Source: Linderina pennispora
Taxonomy: Eukaryota > Kickxellomycota > Kickxellomycetes > Kickxellales > Kickxellaceae
NCBI RefSeq assembly: GCF_002104995.1
Contig: NW_024468271.1
Location: 1-64,000, forward strand
Length of the DNA stretch: 64,000 nucleotides
Reading direction: 5' to 3'
In this document: positions 1-11,753 of the stretch, in pieces
Numbering within the stretch: the stretch's first letter is position 1
Layout: each line of letters begins with the position of its first letter
The notes under the pieces: model-generated
Told to the model about the DNA's origin: nothing
The model's database searches: none
What the model saw: only the letters and a program-made list of their open reading frames with translations
Program-made: the position numbers and the translations under genes

Positions 1-1166
1 GGCGGAGGAACTGGTACAAATTGCACGACAACCTTCAGACGACCCAGTGACAACAAATAGGTCAAAGGTGTTGATGAGCGCCAGGTAGACGTGATCGGTG
101 GGCGAAAGGTAGCAGGAATTGAACTGAGCAATCAGCTTCTTAAGCGCCGGAAGAGGAACACCACGGATGGACACCATGGGTGATGGTTTGCCGTCAGACG
201 GAACAACATTGGCAGCAGTATCAGTATCCACTGACTCGAGGGGACAGCAACTTGAATCGCATAGGATCCAGCGATAAGCGTGCCCAGCACCTTCTTCGAC
301 TTTGCGTAAAAGGACTTTTCATCAGTCACCGTCGGAATCATTGTCGCAATAGCAATGCCTTGGCTATGAGATATGACACCTACGATATGGAGTGGCTAGT
401 TAGTACATAGCTGCTTCAGAGAATGATATCAATGTGGCACATAATTCTGCCGATACCTACTTCTGAATGACTGAGAAAGTTCGCCCGGGGTAATCCTGAG
501 TGTCTTGTACAAGACCATCAAGTGCATCAGTTGGATTAGAGCTAGGATTGGCGACGCAATATAGATAGCAGCGAGAAGATCCATATTCGGACGCGACTCG
601 GGGTGAAGAAGCCAGCCCATGAGGTCTATCGGCTGATTATAAACACGTGTGAAAGGCGAATCCTGCGTTGTGACCAGCAAGAATTCAGCCATCTCAGCGA
701 CAAAGTCGGCAAGAAGTGGGTGATAGACGTCAAGAAGCCAGACAGCCTCGTCCAGATAGTTGTCCATGCCGCCGTAGCCGCCAAACATAGCGGTTGGCTT
801 CACCCCGTCGTCGGTAAAGAGCGCGGGGCGGGGGACATCGGGCAGCATCTCACGGGATTCAAGCACATCCCAGACCGAGTAGTATCCTTTGATGACAGAC
901 TGAGCTTGCTCGGTCGTGAGCTTGAGCTGCTGGACAACGACATGTATGTTGTCAATCGAGCAGTACTTTTGGTGAAGGTACTGGAAGGCAGCGACAGCGA
1001 CATCGGTGTCCTCGGTTGCAGCAAAGTTTACAAAGCGTGCAACAGTCTCGATTTCAAATGACGAATCCTCGTACGGAAAACGGGCGACAAGAGCTTCTGC
1101 ATGAGCAGAGTCCTTGTCTGGGATACTGATAGCAACCCCATGGATAGTAACTTGGTAGTGAACCAT
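1..1166 (-). CDS. Fatty acid synthase, beta-type N-terminal acetyltransferase region (5' end only)
   Basis: This is the 5' end of the fungal type I fatty acid synthase, whose acetyltransferase (AT) domain loads acetyl groups to start cytosolic fatty acid synthesis. Exon 1 (1166-461) encodes a Fas1-like N-terminus with the blocks FGGYGGMDNYLDE, DLMGWLLHPES and LIQLMHLMV. An 81-bp intron (460-380) has donor GTAGGT, branch site TACTAAC and acceptor TAG. Splicing it gives FRSVISHSQGIAIAT, which contains the AT nucleophile Ser. Exon 2 runs off the window edge and includes PSPMVSIRG and FVVTG blocks. One frame change is needed near 235-240. Two AT signatures deviate from the usual form: FGGYG instead of FGGQG, and SHSQG instead of GHSQG. 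The start is the ATG at 1166. Because the rest of the gene is outside the window, I cannot tell whether it is a separate beta subunit or part of a fused alpha/beta protein. Confidence 0.88.
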
Positions 1167-3241
1167 TGGGTGAGGGAAGTATTGAGTACTAGCTAGTCAA
1201 AACCGATATAGAGCTTGGTTGAATGGAGTGGTTGAGAAATTCTCGGTAGGGTGAACTCGAGTTTTTAGGCTGGTTGGCGAGTATTTGTGGAAATTTGGTG
1301 CGTCTCTACTCCAGCAATGGATTACTTTGCTGTGCCTGCCTGTAACTGACCTCACTGTACCCGACAGGTCAAGACAGCTTTGACATTGTATTCATGTTTG
1401 GCATGTGAATCCATTCAAGCGCCTCTGGTACCAAACGTACACACCCAGGGAGCTTTGTGAGAAACAGACACCTTGTTCCCAAGCCCATGTGCAAGAAATA
1501 GTGCAAGCACAATTCAGAGAGGCTCAGATGTGTTGTCCATTAGGATAGTGCCCCTACACCCCAGCTATTGACATGATGCTTACAGATTCGACAGCGGCTA
1601 TAAAGGGGCGTGTGAGCGAGTACTTGGCTCATTGTTGAGTGCATTTGTGCTACATGTCACGCATTTGCTCCAGCTGGCGGCTGAGTTTTTGGGTGGTTGG
1701 CTTTTTTCAAATATGATAAAGTCACATAGCACATGATTCAACTGCTTTAAACTGGATATGCTAGCATATGTGGTTCTTGGGATGTGGAAGTGTAGCACGG
1801 ATAGGCGTTGGAGACGGTCAAGCACAAGAAAATTGGGATTTACCCAACACACTTAGCAAATTGCCTGTTGCAACTTGAATTCATATGCATGCAAAACATA
1901 CAAGTTTGATTGCAAGCTTCGGCCATTTAGACGATAAAGGAAAACGCATATCAAATGACAATGAGTGAACGCTACGCCACAAAAATCAAGACAAGCTGAC
2001 AGCGCACCACCTTTTCTCACGAGCAAATTTTTTAGCCCATAGTGCCCAGTATAGATATACACCCTAAAATTACCAGCTAAGCACTTATTGCGTGCATTGA
2101 TAGTCTAGGAGGCACGCCTGCCACTTACTCAGAAACACAATACTTCGAGTGGCTTGGGGACGCATTATCACTCTATCGATTGACCTCCATGGTATACCGC
2201 CTGAATAGTGCGCATGGTTTGTATCCCCTAAGCCCTCAGGGAAGCAGGTGATTGTCTGACCTAGGCAGTTTGTCTAGTGAGCAAAACAGATTTGTAGCTC
2301 CAATACCAAGCAGTCCCTTGCTTCTCCGGGTCAGGGTTAGGCAGAGAACAGTGGTAGGACAGTCAAACACCATAACGAAGGACTTTTGAAAAGACAATTT
2401 AGTGTCTTTTGAGGAATTTTCTCGGTAATAAAAGGCAAATAAAGTATCATACATGATAGCAATTACTTTGGCCAGACGCAGCGACAGTCGTGCTACCCTT
2501 TCACATGCTATTAGACCTGCTGCTTGTGTTTTGTATAATATCTATACCTGCTGGTCAACCCTATAGCATTAAAGCTATTGATGTGTAGTGTACGGGCACG
2601 TGTGACCAACCATGAAGGAATGAAGCCCACCCCCCAGAACGCGCAGATAAAAGGCCGTATGCAACAGAGATACAGATTGTTTCCACAGGTTTATTCTTTT
2701 ACTCAATACAAACACGTCAATATTGACCTTGGGTGTTGTTTTCATTGGAGCGAAACCAACAGAGTAGCTGTAGTGCTACTTTGGTAGTTATACTTCATGG
2801 GTGAAATATATTTCAACTCATTACAATGAAATATTGTCTTTAAACCCCCTCATTTGTAGCAAGGAATAGAGATAAAATAATTGTAATATAAACAAGCTCC
2901 AAATGATAACAGGAAGCACTCTGACGCTGGTTGACGGGCAGTGCCTAAAATGTATGTTCATATGCATTGTAAACAGAGAAGACCTAGGTCCTGTGGTAAT
3001 ATTCTTATTTGTCGTTATATCTCAATTATTACGTTTTATCTTTGGAGTGCCGACCCAATTGATAGAGCACCTCAGGCTTTGAGTGAATAATACGATAAAA
3101 CATGCTAATATTACACAGCTGCCGTCTGTGTATCATTCACGCGCCTGTTCTTTGCATCCTACATGCGCAACATGTAAGAACAGAGGGAAAACATTGGATT
3201 TTTGTATTGCTTTGATAATATCACCAACATCCAAAGAACAG
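1167..3241. other. Intergenic region, no gene seen
   Basis: About 2 kb between the divergent 5' end of the fatty acid synthase gene and the 3' end of the propionyl-CoA carboxylase gene. It is AT-rich compared with its surroundings. Open frames here are all under 90 codons and show no recognisable motif. The first few hundred bases upstream of 1166 should hold the synthase promoter. Nothing resembling a tRNA, repeat array or transposon was found. Confidence 0.6.
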
Positions 3242-5445
3242 CTATTTCTCATCCTCGAGTTCGATGAGAATATCTTCACCGCTGACTGTCGATCCGGGCT
3301 TGACATGCACTGCCTTGATCGTGCCAGCACGCGGGGCACGCAATACATTTTGCATCTTCATCGCCTCGACCACGGCGACCTCGGCACCCTCGGCCACGAC
3401 GTCACCTGCACTGACAGCAACAGACACAATGGTACCAGGCATCGGCGAAAGGACCAGCTTCGAGGTATCGAGCTTTTCCTTCTCCTTCATAAACTTCATC
3501 AGCTCGCGTTGGCGCGGGCTCAGGATGTCAATGTCAAACTTGGTACCGAGATACTGGACGCGGAATCCAAGAGGCAGTGGATCAAGGTACTGGAGCGTGA
3601 TGTTGGTTGTCTCGCTGTCGCGCTTAACTACCTCAACGAAGGGCTCGTCGACATCCCAAGTGACAGAAAGATGAGACTTCGTGCTGCGAGCCATCAGGGA
3701 GCGTGGTGATCGCGGTAAACTCGTTGGTTCCCTGCAGGTCAACGGTCTTGGACGTCAGCTTCAGGCTAACGGTGACCTCGAGCTTTTCAACTGACCCATC
3801 CTCCTGGAATTGCGGAATGAGCAGCACAAGCTCGGACGATGTGGCCGGCGCAGGAACAACATTTTGCTGGAGCGCCTTGGCCGACTGCTCTCTGATTTGG
3901 ACGAATGAGCTCAAGGGCAGCTGATGAGGCAGCAAGCTTCAACAGTGGTGGTCGGCGTCAAGACGGTGGCCCTTGAAGCCGCTGGGATAGTGCTCGGCCA
4001 GGAACGCAGTGGTAATCTTGCCTTTGCCAAAGTCAGCGTTGGAGATGACGTCACGCAGCAGCGGGATGTTGTGCGTCACGCCCTTGATCAGGTACCTGTC
4101 CAGCGCATGGTTCATGGTTGAAATCGCCTCGTCGCGGGTAGCACCATAGGTCGACAACTTGCAAATCATCGGGTCATAGAACATGGAGATCTCTGAACCC
4201 TCAGTGATACCGCTGTCGCACCGCACATTGTTCTCAACCTTCCAGCTTGTTGGCTCCTGGTACTTGGACAGCGTGCCGATACTGGGCAGGTACTTCTCGG
4301 GGTCCTCAGCGTATACACGAGACTCAATAGCCCACCCGTTGATCTTGACATTGCCTTGGTCAGTAGTAGGTCAGCGGCAAGCCCGCAGCCGAGCGGATCA
4401 TCTCCTCCACCAAGTCGAATCCAGTGATGTACTCGGTGATAGGGTGCTCTACCTGCAGGCGGGTGTTCATCTCAAGGAAGTAGAAGTTGCGGTGCTTGTC
4501 AACCAGGAACTCAACAGTGCCAGCACTGTTGTAGCCGACGTTGCGCGCCAGGGCCACAGCCTGTTCGCCCATGGCGCGGCGAGTCTCGGGGTCCAGGTGC
4601 GTCGACGGTGCCTCCTCAATGACCTTTTGGTTACGGCGCTGGATCGAGCACTCGCGCTCGGGCAGCCACAGCACGTTGCCCTTGTTGTCAGCGATAATCT
4701 GAATTTCGATATGGCGCGGCTCCTCGACGTATTTCTCCAGCAGAATCCGGTTGTCGCCGAAGCTGCTGAGTGCCTCGTCGGAAGCAAGCTTGAAGCCCTC
4801 CAGCACCTCCTCCTTTGTATGGGCAATGCGCATTCCCTTGCCACCTCCACCAGCAGACGCCTTGAGCATGACTGGGTAGCCGATATCCTCGGCGATCTCG
4901 ACTGCATGCTGTGCATCGCGTACGACGCCGTCATAGCCTGGGATTGTGTTGACTCCGGCCTTCTTTGCAATGATCTTCGACTGGATCTTGTCAGCCCATG
5001 GCGCCCATGGCGTACTCGCCAGGGCCAATAAACTTCACACCAGCCTCATCGAGCTGCTTCACGAACGAGGCGTTCTCTGGACAGGAATCCGTACCCCGGA
5101 TGCACTGCCTGGGCGCCGCTCTCCTTGATCGCAGCCATGATGGCATCGACATTCAAGTACGACTGGTTGGTAGGTGCAGGACCAACACGGTACGCCTCGT
5201 CAGCCTCTCTGACAAACAGCGAGCTAGGCGTCGGCGTCCGAGTAAATGGCGACCGTCTTGATGCCCATGCGCTTGGCGGTGCGGATGACGCGGCACGCAA
5301 TCTCGCCTCGGTTCGCAATCAGGATTTTGTCGAACGTCTTCTCTGTCGTCTTGCACGGACCAAAGTACCTAGCCGGTGACGTCGTGTGCAACCTGCGCAG
5401 CCCCGAAATAAGCGGCTGGTTCTTTGTCAGCGTCGAGAAAATCAT
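3242..5445 (-). CDS. PCCA: Propionyl-CoA carboxylase alpha subunit, mitochondrial (frameshifted)
   Basis: Biotin-carboxylase and biotin-carrier subunit that carboxylates propionyl-CoA to methylmalonyl-CoA in mitochondria. A short N-terminus rich in Arg, Ser and Thr ([15 protein letters not shown]) looks like a transit peptide. Next come the biotin carboxylase blocks [25 protein letters not shown], the ATP-binding loop [12 protein letters not shown], and [14 protein letters not shown]. The C-terminus carries the biotinylation motif EAMKM followed by a typical lipoyl-like end. Six single-base frame changes are needed, near 5226, 5090, 4999, 4364, 3945 and 3690, yet every conserved motif is intact. 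I therefore favour sequence errors over long-standing decay. Pyruvate carboxylase is excluded because there is no carboxyltransferase domain. Methylcrotonyl-CoA carboxylase alpha is the nearest alternative, but the [10 protein letters not shown] block fits PCCA better. The gene is divergent from the acidic protein at 5896. Confidence 0.88.
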
Positions 5446-5895
5446 GGTGTTGCTGAGAGTGGGAGAACAGAGAAATAGTGCACAAGTAACGAACTAGTCG
5501 GTGGGAGAGGGGAAGGAAGAAGACAGCCGGCATCCCGTTTCTATTTAACTGGCGCCGCGGTTCTGCTGCATTGCCTGGTGTCTGGTTGCCTCGTTCCCAC
5601 GAAACAAGATAAACATGGGAAAGTTTCCGCATCCGGCGGACCCATCGCGTCCTGTGACTGCCTGGACGCTTGGAATCGCAGCGAGTCGGCTCGACTCGGC
5701 CGAGACACCACAACAGAGAAAAATACGCAGAGGGCTCACTTGAAATATTCTGCTACTTTTTTCTGCTCCCGACACTTCAATTCATTACCCTCGCCTTTGC
5801 CGCATTTGCTGTATCACGCCCAGGTAAGCAACCGCAGAACGAATCTCGCCACTGACACAAAACCGCGAATTACCCACATAGCTGACCACGCGCAA
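5446..5895. promoter_or_regulatory. Divergent intergenic region, presumed bidirectional promoter
   Basis: About 450 bp separate the two divergent start codons at 5445 (minus) and 5896 (plus). The half nearest 5896 is C/T-rich, as is common for fungal 5' leaders. No clear TATA box was identified. The promoter role is inferred from position only. Confidence 0.4.
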
Positions 5896-7913
5896 ATGAG
5901 CCACTACGACACTGCAGAGCCGGCGGCTGACGACGATTTCGGGCTGGTGGATTTCGACTTTGCTGACTCAGACACACCCGCTGCGGCGCATGCCGAACAT
6001 AATGAGTCCCCGGCGCTGCCAGGTGACGAGTTTGACTATGCAAATATGGATGACGCAGACTTTGAAATGCTGGTCGATAATCCGCCCACAGAAACTGCCA
6101 CCGCCATCCACAGCGATACCGAGGGTGCTGGCCAACACACAGAGGAGCTTGTCGACTTCACAGAAGAAAGTCTGATTGAGCCCGATAGTATTGCTGAGGA
6201 TGCCGGCAGCTCTAGTCTGCCTGATGATGAAAAGCTCCATGACAGCCTCAGTGGACACAAGGTGACGATGGCATGCCAGCAGTGAACCCAGCCGAGTCTG
6301 CTGAGGTATCTGTACTAGCCCCAGCGCCTTCGGGCCACGCTGACGAAGATACCAATGGCGCTGATCTGCCTGCTGGAACTCCCGCCGAGTTGATAAGGTC
6401 TCCTGCGTTACGCACAGCCGGCACCGATGATAGTCTTGCGGCTACCGATAATTATGACTCGCTGGTCACGGATCCCTTCGAGTCGGCCACGTCGCCAGCT
6501 CTCCCACCTGCAGATTTCGTGCACGACGTTGAGGGCACACACGCTGTTGACCACAGCGTCTATGACCACCAGACAGAGGACGATGCGCTTGTCAACTATG
6601 AAGACTCAGATGTTGAGGCCGAAATCGAGGAGATCCGCACGGTCTCAAGTGCAAGTCCTGCACGAGGTGGTAGACCTGACTGACGATGCCGACATCGAAG
6701 CGGCTATTGATGCCGAGCTTGCGCTTATCGCTGGAGACCGACCCGACCCGGCGGGTGCCAGATGCGCAGGTTCCAGTAACATGGGTATTTTGCGAAGGCG
6801 ACTGGATGGTGTACCTGGGACCAGAGCAGACATCGTATGACGCAGAGTACCAGCATGTTCTGTTCCACATGTCGATTGCGCAGCTTATTAACAACCTGCA
6901 CACGGACACGCTGCTCAAGGACGAAGTTGAAATTGCGCTCGAATTTCCGTCGCTGGGTCTGAAAATCGATATGGTAAGTGGGGACTCGTGCGTTTCGGGT
7001 TTGTTTTGTTCGGAATGGCGGGTGGCCAGAGGGACCTCCCCTCCGCCGCCTTCATGTTTACGCGTTTCTGCTTTCATTTGCTACTAACACCATCGCCATA
7101 TTGTTCTGCCGTTACCCGTGTAGCGCGACCAAGAGAGCTTCGAAATTACTCTGGCCCAGCTATATAAGTGTCATGCTGCCGTGGTGGAGGGAGAGCCAGT
7201 TACCTTCTGGCCTAGCAAGCTCGCCATATTTCACATCTGCCTCTGCCAGTAACTACTGCCCGTCACCCGAGTCATTTGCCTTTGTCATCCATACCCGCAA
7301 CTCCGTTCAGAGCACTCTTGAGCACATCATGCACACACTTAGCCAGCACGAGGCATCCATCGAGGCAGTCATCCCGCCCTCGGAAGATCCTGTCACCGTC
7401 GAGGGGTCCGTCGAGCCCGAATCTGTCGATGAAGCCGAGCCGGCTGCCCTCTCAGAGGAGGCTGTTGAGCACGTTCCCAGAGTCGGCTGATGATGAAGAC
7501 GATGCGCCAACTGCCGAGGCTGAGCAAGGCACAACGGCGGATCTTCTGGCCGACAACCTCGGCAATGGTGAGGACAAGGAGGCGGACGCCGACTATGAGG
7601 TGGAAGAAGCCTATGACGAGGATGATGATGCAGTTGAAGCAACTAACGACGACGGTGCTGAATTCGATGAGGAGACTGTGGATGAACTAGACATCGTGTT
7701 CAATGTCACCGACAACGATGTTGCCCAAGAGCCCGAGACCCACGTCAACTCGGCAGCCGCTTCACCTTCTAACAAGCGGCCAGCGATGCAGTTGACATCG
7801 ACGATCCTGCTGAGGAATCAGACCTGGAGGATCGTGCCACCAAGAGACGGAAGAACGAGACAGCGCCGACGAGTCACTGGAAGCCGCCGCCTAGTCAAGA
7901 CCAGCGCAATTAA
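5896..7913 (+). CDS. Acidic conserved-looking protein of unknown function, possibly nuclear (frameshifted)
   Basis: I do not recognise the family. The start ATG at 5896 opens a long Asp/Glu-rich N-terminal half. A better-structured block follows, with the segments GDWMVYLGPEQTSYDAEYQ and HMSIAQLINNLH, just before an intron at 6974-7123. That intron has donor GTAAGT, branch CTACTAAC and acceptor TAG. Exon 2 begins RDQESFEITLAQLYKCH and continues through a second very acidic stretch. The C-terminus has a basic nuclear-localisation-like motif (TKRRK) and ends at the TAA at 7911-7913. Frame changes are needed near 6262, 6650, 7245, 7480 and 7780. The charge pattern and basic motif suggest a nuclear or chromatin/RNA-related role, but this is inference. 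It is convergent with SLX9. Confidence 0.6.
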
Positions 7914-7971
7914 GCAGCTTTTTTGTAGCCTTTTTCACTATAAAAACGAAACAAAATACCTACTGTTGGCT

Positions 7972-8623
7972 CTACTGCTGCTGCTGTTGATTCAGCGAGT
8001 TTGCCAGATGCTGCCGAATCGTCGCTAGCGGATCGGCCTTAAACGCCGGATGGCCCAGAATCTGGACAAAGCGCTTTTCCTCTTTGATCGCCGCCTTATG
8101 CTTTGCCTTCAGCGACTTGGGTCCCTGCTGCAGCGGACCCGTGGTGCCACCCGCAGCAGCAGCCTTCTTTGCCTTCTTTGCTGGTGCAAACAGATCCTTA
8201 GCCAGCTGGTCGGCCTGGATCTCTCGCAGCGATTCCTCCAGCCCGCCCATTCCGCGGATCAGTGCGCTCTTGTTGGTAGACCGTCCCTTCCTTTGCTTGT
8301 GCTTCCTGTCAGCATTGCGCGCCGCCTGCATCTTCTCCATCCATTTCTGATGCCGGTCAACACGCTTCGCCTTCTTTGTCTTGCGCCCAGTAGCGCCGTC
8401 CTCATTCTCCTCGCCATCAATATCGTTACTCGACACAGGACCGGCGAACGAGTGGCACAGGGGCCGAAACGATATCAGCCTCCTTCTCCGCTGGCTTCGC
8501 CAAGGCTGCAGACAAGCCTGAGAAGAGGCTCTGTCCGGCAGCCGATGCGCTGACTGGGGGAGCTGCTGCTGCTGTGGCCTTGGTAGTATGATACTTTGTA
8601 CGTTCGCGAGCGACACGGGGCAT
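7972..8623 (-). CDS. SLX9: Ribosome biogenesis protein SLX9 (FAM207A family; one frameshift)
   Basis: Small basic nucleolar protein; in yeast, Slx9 acts in processing and export of pre-40S ribosomes. The N-terminus MPRVARERTK and the central block RVDRHQKWMEKMQAAR are typical of the Slx9/FAM207 family. So is the C-terminal block LGHPAFKADPLATIRQHL, which is followed by a short Gln tail. The protein is about 215 residues, in the normal range for the family. One base change near 8452 is needed to join the N-terminal Ala-rich part with the basic domain. I chose the ATG at 8623 because the family motif begins there. The gene ends 58 bp from the convergent acidic-protein gene. Confidence 0.82.
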
Positions 8624-8840
8624 TGCTTGGTTGAATTGCAAAGTGGAGACGAAAAAAGAGCTATGCGCGCTACAGACGGGGTGCTTGGAAAAAAAGCAGT
8701 GCTGATTATATTCAAACGATTAAGGCAAAGAATCAACAGGCCGTTCGTCTCGTCAGATGCTCTCACCGGACAGATGGTCCCACCGGGCATGTTGGATCGG
8801 CAGCACAGCATCCGCTCTCGCCCCCATTTAGCCGCCTCGC

Positions 8841-9527
8841 CTACCGTGGACATGAGTGAAGAGCGCTGACTAGCTGCAGGACATCGTTCACAGAGAACTT
8901 GGCCGCGTTCTCGTCAACCATGGCAACTCTGATGTTCTGGGAAGGGTCGATAATGAATATGCTGTTCTGCGCCTGCCCACTGTGTGGGCACAGTACGCCA
9001 AAGCTGCAACGACACCTGGACGGGTGCGATCCTGCCAGCATCGGTAGTGCGATTGGACCAATGCCGCCATTGATACGCGCCTGCTTCTGCCAACCACCAT
9101 GTGCATACTCCTGAGTCTGTCGAGCACACAAGCACACTGCACCCCATCTGCCGAAAGGAATCGATGTGCTCGCTGTACTGCGCAATAGTTGCCGCATTCA
9201 TCGGAGATTAAAGTCGCCAGAGTAGAATACAATCACCAGATATTGCCCGGCAAAATCCGACAGCGAGACCGTGCCCCTGTGTTCACCTGGCAGAACGGCT
9301 GGTACACTATCAAAGGCAGGTGCCGCCTGTCGTATGTATATGTCCTCAGCATGTGTAGGCTGACCCGGCTCCGGTGCATTGGCAGTAATGGGTGCGGAGA
9401 GGGCGCTGTCGGCCATTGCTACTGCGTCCCCGACGTCAGCTTGGCGTTGGCGCTTCACTGCATTATCGGGCTCTGCGGCTATGTCGGGCTGGCGCTTTCG
9501 CGGTGCATGAGCGGCAAATGAGGACAT
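8841..9527 (-). CDS. Peroxiredoxin-like (AhpC/TSA fold) protein, frameshifted
   Basis: The N-terminus (MSSFAAHAPRKRQP) has two basic clusters that could act as a nuclear signal. A thioredoxin-fold peroxiredoxin body follows: RQAAPAFDS, VSLSDFAGQYLVIVFYSGDF, then AATIAQYSEHIDSF, SVLVCSTDS, NGGIGPIALPMLA and NSIFIIDPSQNIRVA. It ends LVSALHSCPR. The order and spacing match peroxiredoxins. At the usual peroxidatic-cysteine position (FVCPTE in the family) no Cys is visible; the frame that continues the fold reads PMNAATI. A frameshift lies exactly there, so the loss is not certain. Two or three further indels are needed. The first 60 or so codons lie inside the left arm of the inverted repeat, and a truncated copy is at 42972-43155. 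Confidence 0.68.
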
Positions 9528-9891
9528 GGCGAATTATAAAAGTACAGGTATGCACCGGTTGGGCTAATGCGAGGACGAGCGAAGAGGAGAGGCACGAGCC
9601 AGTGCTACCCACAAGAGGAAAGTTGTTTAGGCATAGTGGGATCGCTGCGACTGATGATCAGCATCGCGCTCGATGATTGAGCTGACGTCTATGCCAGCTC
9701 GAGAGCCAAGAATGCTGGCCCAAATGCGGTGGCTACTGCTGCTGCCAGTCCCACCCCTGCTACTACTGCCACTAGCCTGCCCAGCAGTGGTCTATAAGAC
9801 CAGAGCAGCCTGCTTGGTGCAGCACCGGATGCAGCCCATCCTGTCCAGTATCCCCGCCCTTTTGCTCGTTTTCACATAGAATTGCCCAGCC

Positions 9892-11187
9892 ATGTTTGTG
9901 CCCAGGACAACCAGCTCACGATACCGCCGCGCCATCCTCAAATACCTCCCAACGCTCGTAATCGGCATCCTGGCAGGGTACATTGCCGGCACACGGAACC
10001 TGACTCTGCAGGAAATCAGCCAGATAAAGTACGAGCTGTCGCAGCCGGACGCCCCAGCCTGCGTGTGCGCCAGTCGATCTCGCCCACAACACTGCCGAGG
10101 AGGCAGAGCAGATCTACGACGACTACGACGCCGATGAGGCGAGGACCATGCCAGCGAACAAGAAATCCTCGACCAGTACCACCCCCACGGCCAGAAGCCG
10201 GTCAAGGCTGCGCTGGTCGCACTGGTGCGCAACACCGACCTGCTCGGCATGCGGCAGACGATCCGGCAGATCGAGGACCGCTTCAACTCGCGCTTCAACT
10301 ACCCATACATATTCCTCAACGATGTGCCGTTCACAGAGGAGTTCAAGGCAGGCGTCCGCATCCTGACCAGCGCCAACGTGTCGTTTGGCGAGCTCGACAG
10401 CGAGAGCTGGGGCATGCCTGAGTGGATCGACCGCGAGCGCTTTGAGGTGGTAAAGAGGACTGCGCGCTACCCGCACGGCGGCAGCGACAGCTACCGCAAG
10501 ATGTGTCGGTTCCAGAGCGGGTTCATCCACAAGCACCCGCTGCTGGCCGACCTCGAGTTCTACTGGCGCATCGAGCCCGACGTCGAGTTCTTCTGCGACC
10601 AGGAGTACGACCCGTTCGTGTACATGAAGGAGAACGGGCTCAAGTACGGCTGGGTCATTGGCATGACCGAGTTCATGGACACGGTGGCGACGCTGTGGAA
10701 CACGACCATGGGCTTTATCGCCGAGCACCCAGGCATGGTGAGCCCCGCCAACCTGAAGCGCTGGCTGCTGGACGATGCCGGCAACTACAACGGCTGCCAC
10801 TTCTGGACAAACTTTGAGATCGTCGACCTGTCGTTCTACCGGTCGCCCGAGTACGAGGCATACTTCCAGCATCTGGATCGCGCGGGCGGGTTCTTCTACG
10901 AGCGGTGGGGCGATGCGCCGGTGCATTCGATTGCTGCAGCCCTGTTCCTCAACGCCTCGCAGACGCACTGGTTCGAGGACATCGGATATTTCCACCCGGC
11001 GGTGGCAAAGTGTCCGTCGGGCTCAAACATTCGCAGCAAGTGCGTGTGCGATCCGCAGCGCTCCTTTGTCGAGAAGAGCTACTGCATTGTGCGCTACAAG
11101 GAGTCGAAGCAGATGGTGCTGGACCCAGAGGCGACCGAGCCTGTTCACACGGGACCTGTGTACATGGCGGTGCCGGTGGTGGGCTAG
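9892..11187 (+). CDS. GT15 (KTR/KRE2-type) alpha-1,2-mannosyltransferase, left copy with two indels
   Basis: Golgi type II membrane glycosyltransferase that adds alpha-1,2-mannose to O- and N-linked glycans. The same gene is intact at 41314-42609. This copy has the short cytoplasmic tail and the membrane anchor (YLPTLVIGILAGYIAGT). It differs from the right copy by one extra base near 10051 and one missing base near 10138. Between them the frame is shifted and meets a TGA at 10135-10137. After the second indel the original frame resumes, and the remaining 320 residues are identical to the right copy, with only silent differences noticed. It is therefore either a recently broken copy or an intact gene with two sequencing errors in the stem region; I favour the latter. 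A TATAAG element lies about 100 bp upstream, near 9793. Confidence 0.85.
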
Positions 11188-11753
11188 AATGGACGGCGGC
11201 CGTGCTAATTGTTCCACTGACCACAAATAAAAAGACGCTTGACACTGGGTCCTATTACCACCGCAGGCTGGTTGTCGACGGCATATCATGCGCAGCGGCG
11301 GAAGCGGCGCACATTGTCTGTGCGGTGGCTAATTGATGCTGGCGGTTTATGACTGTCGCGCCCAGCGCAATAATGAAGGCACGGCAGCGTTGGTTCGTGC
11401 GAGGCAAGCAGACCTTGGTCCAATCCGGCAATCCAGCCATTCCAGAAACCGCGTGCAGCAGATGCAGATACGCATCCGCATTCTATCGCACTGGCAGTTC
11501 ATGCTGGCGCAAGCCTTGGCCAAACAGAGCCCCAGGCAGGCAGGCAGGCAGGCTTGGGAGCCAGACAGCCGCGCAACGAGGTGCAAGAAAAACAGGGATT
11601 CCAGCCGACACCAAGCACACAGCCACGAAAAGAAAGCCAGCAGCCCTACCCTCCCCCGTCCCTCCTCCTGCCGCTGTGCATGCTGCAGACTCCAGAGCTG
11701 CTGCTCTCTTCTCTCTTTGCCCTTTAGCTTTCTCGACTTTTTGACTCATCAGC

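Noticed and set aside
3040-3100. tRNA-like wording (GATAGAGCAC near 3060)
   Set aside because: No matching acceptor stem, anticodon arm or T-loop consensus could be built around it.
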